From: Epiperipatus broadwayi | Taxonomy: Eukaryota > Onychophora > Udeonychophora > Euonychophora > Peripatidae | Direction of reading: 5' to 3' | DNA length: 64,000 nt | Assembly: GCA_028023455.1 (NCBI GenBank) | Contig: JAQFVV010006208.1 | Span: 5,562,963 to 5,626,962 of the forward strand | Shown here: positions 54,731 through 64,000 of the stretch, piece by piece | Layout of the letters: each line of letters begins with the position of its first letter | Numbering within the stretch: position 1 is the stretch's first letter | The notes under the pieces: model-generated | What the model saw: only the letters and a program-made list of their open reading frames with translations | Told to the model about the DNA's origin: nothing | The model's database searches: none | Translations under genes and position numbers: made by a program

Positions 54731-54900
54731 AATTAGAGGGGGGGGTTAGACCCTGACTTTCAAGCTTTCGTTCAGTCATCCACTCCATCTTACACAACCG
54801 ATACACATGTGAAAAAGATAAATGATCTCAAATATAAGTATTTCATGCTGAACCCGCACTTAGTCCAGATCATCATCTCCCACACACATACATAAGCAGT
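54731..54900. mobile_element. Foldback family A, left half
   Basis: AATTAGAGGGGGGGGTTAGA, CTTTCAAGCTTTCGTTCAG, TCCACTCCATCTTACACAAC, CGATACACATGTGAAAAAG, AATGATCTCAAATATAAG and TCATCTCCCACACACATA. The right half is absent. A further fragment lies at 55136-55212 (AATTAGAGGGGATTGGGATT). Confidence 0.78.
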
Positions 54901-55528
54901 ACTCAGTTTATCCTCCAACTCTTCAGACATTCATATCAGTGAAAATCTGATCATGGCATGTTCAAAGCCCTTGTTTTCCAATTTTGTTGTCATACCTTTG
55001 TTGACCATAAGTCATTCTGATCCTTCCTATGTAGGCTCTTAAGACCTTTTCAATGCACAGAAGAGGGATGGGCAGAATTCAGATTGAATCTGTAATATTT
55101 AAATACAAGTATAAGATATATACCTAAGCTAGATGTAATTAGAGGGGATTGGGATTTGAACCATGATTTTCAAGCACCCTTCCGTTATTCATTCCATCTT
55201 ATACCCATGCCCACATACATCTTACTGATTCCAACAATGATTTTAAAGAAATTATTTAAAAGTTCATCTTGAGACAACTGTAGCAAACTGATTAGCCAAT
55301 ATGTAACAAACATTAGAGATCTCAAGTCTGAGAAATAAATGTTTATAAGTTTTCATTTTCTTAACCATTAGATAATATTCAAATCCATATTTGAATCTAA
55401 GAAGACTTTAACAATGAATAATAATGTGTAGTAAATTGTAGGTAAGATTTTGGTGCAGATGGAATTATAACATGGAATGAATCTATTAAATTTTATTCCA
55501 CTTCTTATTTGCATTGCTTAATTATATA

Positions 55529-55584
55529 TACTATAATACACCATATACTCCTTAAATTTAAGGAGTATATGGTGTATTATAGTA
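55529..55584. repeat. Perfect 56-bp palindrome without spacer
   Basis: Arms of 28 bp, TACTATAATACACCATATAC then TCCTTAAA on the left and the exact complement on the right, meet at the centre between 55556 and 55557 (CCTTAAATTTAAGG). No mismatch was found by base-by-base pairing. It is not part of any of the families above. Confidence 0.95.
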
Positions 55585-56234
55585 ATGAATCTATTATAAC
55601 ATCAGTAGACAAAAAGGCAATAGGAAAAACATTTAAATAGAACAAATTAACATTACTGTAACAGATAAGTTAGGGTGAAATGGAAAACAGTTCAGAATAT
55701 ATATTTTTACAATATGATCAATATTGTTAGCAGTGGTAAAAAGATGCTAAGACAAATATTATAGGAGTCAAATATGAGGACTGCATTGAATAATTTTATA
55801 CCGATATAAATAAATAAATAGAAAAAATATAATTTTATTTTGCTATATTTGAAATATATTAATTCATAACTAACTAATATTAGATATGTAAATATAAAAA
55901 AAAAAAATAAAGATTTTAAAATAAATTCTAAAGATCTTTTTACGCATTAAACAGCGGAAATAATTTTTGCTTGAACGTTTTCTACAATTTTTGTTAATGT
56001 TAGTAATAAACTATTGACCACAAAGTATATTATCTTAAAATTAAATCTAAGTGAAGAATGTGTTAATCTTATTAAGAAATTGGAAAAATTTGTTAACGAG
56101 CGTGTCTATACAGATTACAATAAACAAGGGCGATTCCCCTGCAGAATATCCTTTTTCTACATATGGCAAAGATGTATTTAAATATTAATGGTATTCTTCT
56201 ATTTATGATGTACTTTTAATTGCTTGCATCAATA

Positions 56235-56530
56235 AGAAATGTTTCAAGAGGGGAAAAAACTCTCCATATAATAGTGGCACCTAGTGCAAACCAGAGTAAT
56301 CAATGGATGCAAGAAGGTTGGTGCATAAAATCCCTATCCAATATTCCCAGACTAGTTTCTAGCTTATGGCTTTCATAAGTGAGGAACCTTGGATCTGAAA
56401 GCATTGCACCTAGACTTTAGGATCTACTGTAACCTTCCAGAAGCCACCTTTAACCTTTTTAGTTAACTATAAAGCTATGAGTCTAAAATGATAATGCAAT
56501 AATGATTTCAATCCAAGCTCATTCATTTGT
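56235..56530. mobile_element. Foldback family B, left arm plus centre
   Basis: AAAAACTCTCCATATAATAG, CAGAGTAATCAATGGATG, AAGAAGGTTGGTGCATAAAA, CAGACTAGTTTCTAGCTTAT and CTTTCATAAGTGAGGAACCT lead into the central segment (CCAGAAGCCACCTTTAACCT, GTTAACTATAAAGCTATGAG, CAATCCAAGCTCATT). The right arm is missing. Confidence 0.8.
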
Positions 56531-56637
56531 ATAGTCATATAGATCCAAATCCATTTCAGCATCTATACATTATGATGTCTTTAGTTCTTTAATAATCATT
56601 GTCACCATTATACCATTGGGCAGGATTGGTATTAAAT

Positions 56638-57183
56638 TACTAAGCATCACATGATCACCATTCCCTATATTTGCACAAACTGTTAAAACTGGAAAACTCT
56701 ATATTGTAGTGCCACCCAGTGCGTGCCAGGGTAATCAATGGATGCAACAAGGTTTGTGCATAAAATCTCAATTTAGTGCCTACTTATCCAATAACCCAGA
56801 CTAGTTTCTCCTGACCTTTCATCAGTGAAGAGCCTTGGATCTGACATGACCACACAAGCAAATGAGCTTGAATTGAAAATATTATTGCGTTTTCATTTTG
56901 GACTCGTAGCAAAGGTAAAAAATGGCTGTTAAAGGAGCTGCTTTAGATCCTAAGTATTAGATGCAGTGATGTCAGATCCAAAACTCTTCACTGATGAAAG
57001 CCACCAGCTAGAAACTGGCCTGGGGTTATTGAGTGGGTAGGCACTAGATAGGAATTTTACGCACAAACTTCTTGCATCCATTGAATACTCTGGCTTACAC
57101 TGGTTAGCACTATTGCATGGAGAGTTTTGTGTTAGTTTTAACAATTTGTGTAAGCATAGGGACTGATGATCATGTGATGTTGA
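56638..57183. mobile_element. Foldback family B, most complete copy, about 546 bp
   Basis: The outer ends CATCACATGATCACCATTCC and GTGATGATCATGTGATGTTG-like sequence (TGATGATCATGTGATGTT) are inverse. The arms of about 220 bp include ATCAATGGATGCAACAAGG, ACCCAGACTAGTTTCTCC and their inverses (AACTGGCCTGGGGTTATT, CTTGCATCCATTGAATAC). The centre (56840-56980) holds GACCACACAAGCAAATG, ATTATTGCGTTTTCATTTTG and GGCTGTTAAAGGAGC. No open frame of any length is conserved between copies, so the element needs a transposase in trans. Confidence 0.88.
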
Positions 57184-57189
57184 GTGGTT

Positions 57190-58607
57190 TAAATAAATGT
57201 TTCAAACATATTTCACAGGCAAGTCAGAAGATGATATACCATAATTGACTATGTTTACGGTTAACTACAAATTTATTTATGATCGATACTAGTTTCAGTA
57301 TGCTTGATGAAGGAGGCAGTTTTTGAATCAATAATAGCATATACATTTACCTTTACTACTATTGATGTACAAAAAGATAACATAAACGCTATCAATGAGT
57401 GATATTTTGAAAATGAATCTAACAATATTTTTGCAAGAGATTAATTTTATGAACTATCAGCTTTTTCTTTGGTTGGTTTTTCTTCAAACAGAGGTCTTGT
57501 GATGGGTGAATGAAGTAGCCACTTAAAGTCCTCTTTGTACATTTGGTTAAAAGAGGTCAAGATCATGTGTAATGTAAGATTTAAGGTTTTCCTGTTGACA
57601 GGATGAATCGAGATGATTTTTTTAAAATTGTATCGAATAATAATAGTATCAGTCTTAGTATCAAACTTTTTTAAGAGTTATGATGTAACAGAAATCACAT
57701 ATTGGCTTGAAATATTATTGCTCACCCCATTTTCATATAAAAAATAACAAGTAACAGTTAAAGAAAAGACAGTTCAACATAGTTGAGTTTGAATCTTGAG
57801 AAACTAATAAATGAAGGAATACTTGTTTTAATTAACAACATGGGCTCCCTATGTAAAGACAGCAATATGATTTAATTCACTTTGGAAATATCTTACTAGG
57901 TGATTAGACACATTTAGCATATGGGAATTTAATGTATATTCAGCAAACCTGGTTTTAAATTATATGATTAGAAAACTATGTGAGGGGGAGGGGATAATGC
58001 ATATTACATTGTGGATTTGCTTTGCTTTATATTAATTTAGAGTATTAGGAAGTCTGAGATTTATCAAAAAATAACGAATTTGATACCTAATAATTTGTGA
58101 GATTAATATAAGAGAAATTTTTGGAATAAGGGATAGATACATTGTTGGATGGAAAAATATGGGTCAAATATTAATCATATTCCTAAGTCATCTGAGAATA
58201 TAGTAAAAGACAAGCTGACTTGAGTACTAAAATTGTGATGTGGAATATCAAAGAGATTAATGAAAGATTTAAAGAAAAGTTATAACTAAATAAAAATTGC
58301 CTTGACAGTATTTACTCCTACTTCTTAAATAATATATGTCTAGTCATGAAGAATATATTGCCAGTCTTTCACCTAAGCAAGTCAGTCGTATCATTCAGAC
58401 ATTGAAGTTGAAAAATAAATTATATTCATTTTTAGGGTAATGAAGATATATTGCAGAATCATATCAATTATTTTTAATTCAATAAAAAACTAGGTATCAC
58501 TGTTAAAAGTGTGTTCTAAAATTCTGCCATTATTCTTGCCTTACATTTGACAATGGATAATCTTTATCCTTGTTTACGCATAATTATTGGTATTTATTGT
58601 CTAAAAA
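57190..58607. other. AT-rich intergenic stretch, nothing recognised
   Basis: No exon, RNA or repeat shared with the rest of the window was identified in this interval. Confidence 0.4.
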
Positions 58608-58962
58608 CTAAAATAATGAGCATGCTAATAGCTCCAACAAGCTTTATTGATAAATGCCACAAGAGAAAGCATTTAAAAATTCCTATCCCATCGCCAAACC
58701 GGTTTCAAGCTATTGATTATCTTCAGTGGGGCGCTAGGATATTCCAGTCATTAGATCCAAAATACCAACTCAAAGCCAGCACCTATGTAATAGTTAACTA
58801 TTAAGTTGTTATTATGGATATAGTGTCTGGAATATCCTAGCACCTCACTGAAGATAGCCAATAGCTTGAAACTGGTTTGGGGATGGAGATGTTTTAAATG
58901 CTTTCTCTTGCGGTATTTATTGATAAGGCTTGTTAAAGCTATTAGCTCACTCATTATTTTAG
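58608..58962. mobile_element. Foldback family E, second copy, 355 bp
   Basis: CTAAAATAATGAGCATGCTA, CCACAAGAGAAAGCATTTAA, CAAACCGGTTTCAAGCTATT and GCGCTAGGATATTCCAG on the left match CTGGAATATCCTAGCACCTC, CAATAGCTTGAAACTGGTTT and GCTCACTCATTATTTTAG on the right. The open frames on both strands here arise from the inverted arms. Confidence 0.87.
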
Positions 58963-59538
58963 TTTATTATTACAAGCTCATCAAGTTAAGTCACATGATG
59001 TGTGACTTGGTTTTATTTGCTTGTATTTATTGTTTGTGCAAATACCTTTCCATATGGCTTTCAGTGATGTTGTTGCCTGAACTATGATTGTTGGTTGATG
59101 TTTTTGAAACAAAAGAATGAAATATATGAGCATGTAAAAACAAATTGGAGGAACCTTGTCCACTAGGAAATAGGATGTTGAATGAATACAGTTTTTATAT
59201 TATTCACATTGTTTAGTAGAATGTATTAACATGTCTGATGTTTCATGAATTTGCAAAGGAATTATAAAAGCTGGTTACACCTAACAAAGTACTATTATTG
59301 TAATGGATTCATGTGTTTTAATTAATGGATTTAGTAATGAAGAGATTGACAATTCATTAATAAAGAAAGAGTCATCAACAGAGAGATGAGCATCACTGTC
59401 AAACTTTGGCAGATTATATATATATTATAATGTATCTAATACATAGTGAAAATATCATTCAAATTTAGTTCTACTTTCTTGCTATCCCCCCTTCCCATGT
59501 TAACATTACTAAAATTTGATTATACTGAATGAAAATAT

Positions 59539-60122
59539 TCTAAGGGAAGATAATCACACTTCCACACATGCACCCTACTATAATATTTACTTAGCAATGT
59601 TAAATATGGCTAACTCTCAATCCATGTTGCAAGATAAAGACTTTGAAAAGAACAGCCATCTTACCTTGGCACCCAAATGTAGTTATATAGGCTCATATAA
59701 AGCATCTTGGAATAAGAGCTTGAATATATTAAATTATTCACTTTACTTAGATTTTTTTGATGTTCTATTAACACTTGCAAAATATTAAAATTTACTACAT
59801 GTCAATATTAGATGTTATACTTAATGTAAATAAGCGAAAAAATTTTACTAGCGCAGTGTCAAGCTGTAATTCTAAGGAGAAGGTAATCAAACCACATATG
59901 TGCTGTATTATAATGTTCAGTTAGCGATATTAAATATGAGTAAACTCTTGATCCAAGATTTGCCTATTATGATCGCATTTAGGTATGAAGACAAGATGGC
60001 CAATCTTTTCAAAATCTTTATCTTGTGACTTGGATTGAGAGTTTACTCGTATTAAACATCACTAATTGAATATTATAGTATGGCACATGTGTATAGGCTT
60101 GATTATCTTCTCCTTAGAATTA
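59539..60122. mobile_element. Foldback family D, rearranged copy
   Basis: CTAAGGGAAGATAATCACAC at the left end reappears as CTAAGGAGAAGGTAATCAAA at 59873 and in inverse at the right end (GATTATCTTCTCCTTAG). GCCATCTTACCTTGGCACCC and CAAGATGGCCAATC are the shared inner module. The layout suggests one complete palindrome plus an extra half. The open frame at 59516-59788 lies in it and is not supported. Confidence 0.72.
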
Positions 60123-60325
60123 TGTAAAATTACCTAACCCCAATCAAATGTAAAATAACTTGCAAACGTGTGATTAATTCTGAATATATAATAATAACAT
60201 TAATACTGAAATTGTGAACATTTATTTTAAAACACTTTGACCATTTTTTTAAATCAATTAAGATCAAAATATGTTTAATTATTAAATGATTTTATTGCTC
60301 AGAAATATGAAATTTGAATAATGGA

Positions 60326-60394
60326 TGTGGATGAGCTTGGCGCAATTCATGGACTTGGAGCTCCGGAACCTGCTGCTCTACCACTGCACCAAAT
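60326..60394 (-). mobile_element. Second tRNA-like SINE head or tRNA pseudogene, minus strand
   Basis: On the minus strand TTGGTGCAGTGGTAGAGCAG has the box-A pattern of Gly/Ala-type tRNAs, and GGTTCCGGAGCTCCAAGTCC resembles a box B 11 bp further, far closer than in a functional tRNA. CATGAATTGCGCC follows. An acceptor stem cannot be closed. Either a decayed SINE of another family or a tRNA pseudogene. Confidence 0.5.
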
Positions 60395-60489
60395 CATGCA
60401 ATATATATATATATACAATTGTAATAGGAAACATTAAATTATAAAAAGCAATGTAAATAAATGTCCACTGGTGATTAATGCTTATAGTG

Positions 60490-61160
60490 ACCATTCATCA
60501 ATAGTATTCTGACCCATGGACAGGTCCAGAGAGTATTCATGTCATCAATTCGTCCATTTTTTCAATTCCATTCTCTTCATTGCTTAGCTCTTCAATTCCA
60601 CGTAATTATTACCATCTCTTATGTCATCCAACAATGTCAATCTTTTCCAATCTACTTCCATTCACTATCTCCCTCCAAAACATCTTTCATTAAACTATAC
60701 TTTCTTTTTAATATATGTCCAATCCAGTTTCTCTTTCTGATTTCCTCAATCAATCTTTTTTCATTTACTCTTTTCAAAACTTTTTCATTTGTTATTTTAT
60801 TCATTCTACTGATTTTTTCCATTCTTTTCCATGACCACATCTCAAAGGTCTCCAATGTGTTCCTAATTTTATTACTCTCCAATGTGTTCCTAATTTTATT
60901 ACTTAATGTCCATGTTTCACATCCATACAATAGTACACTCCATATATAACATTTAATTAACCTTTTCATTAATTCTCTCTTCAACTGTCTACAAAATATT
61001 TTCTTTCTCTTAATAAATGTTCCTTTGCGAATGGTATTCTTCTTTTAACTTCATCTTCACTTTTCAACCAACTACCCAAATAGCTACACCCCTTACCTAT
61101 CATGAATTTCAATCTGCAGTCTTTTTGTATTTCTCCCTATCCATAAACACTTAGGATTAT
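60490..61160 (-). pseudogene. LINE reverse-transcriptase C-terminal part, minus strand
   Basis: The longest frame (60652-60984) reads LIKCYIWSVLLYGCETWTLS, ETFEMWSWKRMEKISRMNKI, TNEKVLKRVNEKRLIEEI and RNWIGHILKR, the standard C-terminal region of arthropod LINE polymerases (LYG.ETWTL, FEMW.WRRM, WIGHI). Upstream (61000-61110) LGSWLKSEDEVKRRI-like residues continue the same ORF in other frames. The 3' end matches the copy at 48540. An in-frame 27-bp duplication repeats NKIRNTLES. The opposite-strand open frame is a shadow. Confidence 0.85.
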
Positions 61161-61169
61161 CATTCCATA

Positions 61170-63048
61170 TTCGAATAATAATAACAAAAAAATAACTAAA
61201 TTATACAATGTAGAAATTATACTAGTAATAATAATGAATAATATAACAATTTATATATCTGTAATATTGTTGAAGTAACTACTCTTCACAGTTGCATTAA
61301 AATTGACAATCACTCTCCCATCAATAATTGTTTTAAAACCATAGATGGTCCACATATGGTTAGAGTTTATTCTTTAAATAAACCAGCAATTATTGACCAT
61401 GCCTAAATTAGAGTTTGAACTTATTATAAGCCTGATTTTTAAATCGGCATATAACTTGTTATATGAGATTAGATTTTTGATGGTTCAATGAACTAATAAA
61501 AGGTCATTAAATAAAGGTCACATAAATTGGGATGGCTAACTGCTACAGTGGCAGGGATTTTTTTGTGTGGGTGAGGCCAAATACCAGTTGCTTAAAAAAC
61601 AATTGTAATGCATGAGATAGAAGGAAAAAAATCAATAAAATAATATCATGTTATAACACACATAATTTGGATATTCAATACCAACAATGAGAAATTAGCA
61701 TGATCTTTTAGAAATTACGCACGGGTTATGTGTTCAAAATTAGAGATTTATATTAGATATAAGGTCAAATAAATCAAATAATAGTAATATACAGGGATAG
61801 AAAAAGGATTTTTTTTTGCTATTTTTTAAAAATAATGAAGTCTTCGATATGAAAGGAATAAGAACTAATAGTCTTATTGTCAAAGTCAAGCCATTAATTA
61901 TGACTTTAATCTATATGTTAGAAGAGAGAGGCTTAAAATTTTATAGTTAACAATGCACTCCATCGTATTTTTAGCAAATTATTATCAAAAATCTTCATAT
62001 CATCCCAAAACAGGATTCCATGAACAAAAAACATCTTTCAAATATGCTTCATTAAATAAATTCCACATAGAACAGCCTTGAAGAAGAGTTGTAAGGCAAA
62101 GTATATTACTGAATATGAAATAGTGATCATGTGATGTCTACTGAATATGAGTCGAATAAATAGAGTGAATTACGGTTCAAAAAGATATGCAGAGAATATA
62201 AGATGTTTTGTTACAGCAGTATTCTCTGGATACTTTATAATTTTGATGATTATGAAGAGGGTAATTGAAATAAAGTATTTGTTTAATATGATTTCTTTTT
62301 TAGTCAATATAATTTTTTTTATATAATCTTTGTGTTGAAAATTCAAAATGGACGTCGTACAAAAAGAAAAAAACTTCATTAATAAACACTTTGAAGCAAA
62401 ACACCAAGAGAAGAAGAATTTAAAAAAAACAATGAATAAAAGTTTAAGATAAGTTTTATTATGACTACACAACTCAATCCAAGCTAAAGCATATAAATTA
62501 CAAACATCATATAACGTGTTATGTTGTGATATTCTTTTTTATTAATTTTTAAGGAAACTTTTTTTTTTTTTTAAAGAATTTTTAACTCTCTCTTGTATTT
62601 TATCCACTTCATTCCAATGAAAAGCAAATAATACCCCCCCTCTTTTTTTTTTTTTTTTTTTTAGAAAATCTTACAAATAATCTTTACAATATAAATGATA
62701 TCTATCCCATAAAAACCATATTCATGTTTATCTTGAAATAATTTTCTATGAAGTCTGTTGAAATTCATTCATTTAACCAGTCTAATGGTGTGTTTTTACA
62801 GTCATAGATTCAGGTTCGTCACAACTATCAAACTGAAGAACATATGTTTATCCTTGTGATCTTATCATAATATGTTTAGAATCTTATTGGACATTCTTTA
62901 AATGAAATTTTTTAGTGCCTTTATGTTATATTGATAGGGAGAGAATTTATATTTTACTTCAGTACAATTAGATGGGAAAAATAATGGCATTATGCACAAC
63001 TAATTGAGTTTGAATACAAGTATAATGTATATACTGAATTTTAGATAT
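61170..63048. other. AT-rich stretch, no recognised feature
   Basis: Only homopolymer runs (for example C then T at 62632-62662) and the motif-free minus open frame at 62170-62472 were seen. The latter is Phe/Lys/Ile-rich, as expected from AT-rich non-coding DNA. Confidence 0.4.
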
Positions 63049-63442
63049 AATTAGAGGGGGTTTGAACACAGACTTTCAAGCTCCCTTAAGCTATCCATTC
63101 CATCTTATATAACCAATACACATAAATCACATACATGTGAAAAGATAAATGATCTCCAATATATGTGGCTCATGCTGAACCAGCATTCATCAGTTAGTCC
63201 AGATTGAAGCCTGTTCATTAAAGTTTGAAGATTTGCTATCTTAATATAAACTGAGTACTGGTTGTATATATGCATAGGAGATGATGATCTGGACCAACTG
63301 ATGAGTGCTAATTCAGCATGAAATACATATATTGGAAATCATTTATCTTTTTCACATGTATGTGATCATGTGTATTGGTTATATAAGATGGAATGAATAG
63401 ATGAAGGGAGCTTGAAAGTCTGTGTTCAAATCCACTCTAATT
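63049..63442. mobile_element. Foldback family A, full-length copy, 394 bp
   Basis: AATTAGAGGGGGTTTGAACA, CAGACTTTCAAGCTCCCTT, CCATTCCATCTTATATAACC, ACATACATGTGAAAAGATAA and AACCAGCATTCATCAGTTAG on the left match CAACTGATGAGTGCTAATTC, CATGTATGTGATCATGTGTA, TATAAGATGGAATGAATAGA and GAGCTTGAAAGTCTGTGTTC on the right, ending CCACTCTAATT. No coding frame is carried. Confidence 0.88.
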
Positions 63443-63449
63443 ACAACTA

Positions 63450-64000
63450 ATTGAGTTGCAGTAATGTTATCATTCTGATGAAATAACCGCTCGTAACTGT
63501 TAAAGAGAGCAGCAGTATATTGGAACCCATATTGTATCAAATCTCAAATTTTCTATACCGTTAACTATTTTATGCCATCAAACTAATAGTCAGAATTCAA
63601 ATTCACTTCAAAGTTTCGAACCAAGAACAACTTTATTATATAGCTATGTAAACCGGTTACAAGAAAAACTATGACTAAGATATTTAAAATTGATTTACAT
63701 TTTCATGCTGATAATCATGGAGGCTAAAAGTTGATGATTTATTTTTCTATTATTGACTGTTAAATGATTTGAGTTTTTGAACATTAATTATTAAACAAAG
63801 TCTTTATAAATTACATTTTAATATTATAGATCTTCATTTGAATTGGAACTAGCGGCATAATCATCAGCATATGATAAATCTAAAAACCAAAAAGTTTTAA
63901 GTCCTTCATTTTGATTTTGATTCAAATTAAAACATCTTAACTGAAATCTAGATTAACCTTTTTCATGCAGTCACCTATAAATAGTTCCAAAAATTATTAT
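63450..64000. other. AT-rich end of window, nothing recognised
   Basis: No exon, RNA gene or shared repeat was found in the final 550 bases. Confidence 0.4.

Noticed and set aside
62170-62472. 100-residue minus-strand open frame
   Set aside because: Its Phe/Ile/Lys-rich content is what AT-rich non-coding DNA gives; no motif, splice signal or repeat relationship supports it.
1-64000. CRISPR arrays, operons, bacterial promoters or phage genes
   Set aside because: No short regularly spaced direct repeats or prokaryotic gene organisation is present; the window is eukaryotic.

Overview
The window is animal nuclear DNA. It has no bacterial-style gene packing, coding sequence lies in short exons with GT/AG boundaries and kilobase-scale introns, and the sequence is strongly AT-rich with long homopolymers. 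Between and inside the introns lie hAT-like, Merlin-like, LINE, Penelope-like, LTR, SINE and many palindromic (foldback) elements. The mixture of RTE-like LINEs with TGATGA-repeat 3' ends, Penelope-like GIY-YIG elements, Merlin and tRNA-derived SINEs suggests an invertebrate, possibly an arthropod such as an arachnid. No marker fixes the species.

One host gene is well supported. Nine exons on the + strand between 5616 and 29575 splice in a single consistent frame and give 595 residues plus a stop, with the 5' part lying before the window. The product runs Ig - Ig - basic/proline linker - fibronectin III - Ig - acidic linker - Ig - short serine/acidic tail. It is the C-terminal part of an intracellular muscle giant-protein or kinase-associated protein of the titin/twitchin/obscurin (UNC-89)/MLCK superfamily. 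The precise member cannot be named because no kinase or other diagnostic domain is visible. All four Ig domains lack the B-strand cysteine, so none can form the usual disulphide, as expected for a cytosolic sarcomeric protein. Eight of the introns are complete in the window, from 82 bp to about 6 kb. The long ones hold a solo-type LTR pair, Merlin, hAT, RTE and Penelope debris.

Downstream of 29.6 kb no further convincing host exon was found, except a weak orphan candidate near 37.9 kb. That region is a transposon graveyard: a 3-kb degenerate LINE (34.2-37.3 kb) broken by a foldback element; a Penelope-like reverse transcriptase remnant (46.1 kb); LINE 3' ends at 48.5 and 60.5 kb; five copies of a tRNA-derived SINE, three with target-site duplications; and at least eight recurring families of long-palindrome elements.

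The most unusual non-transposon signal is a short GC-richer island at 44.6-44.92 kb. It carries four strong and one weaker CTCF-like motif, all in the same orientation, two of them in a 71-bp tandem repeat. It is a candidate chromatin boundary 15 kb downstream of the muscle gene.
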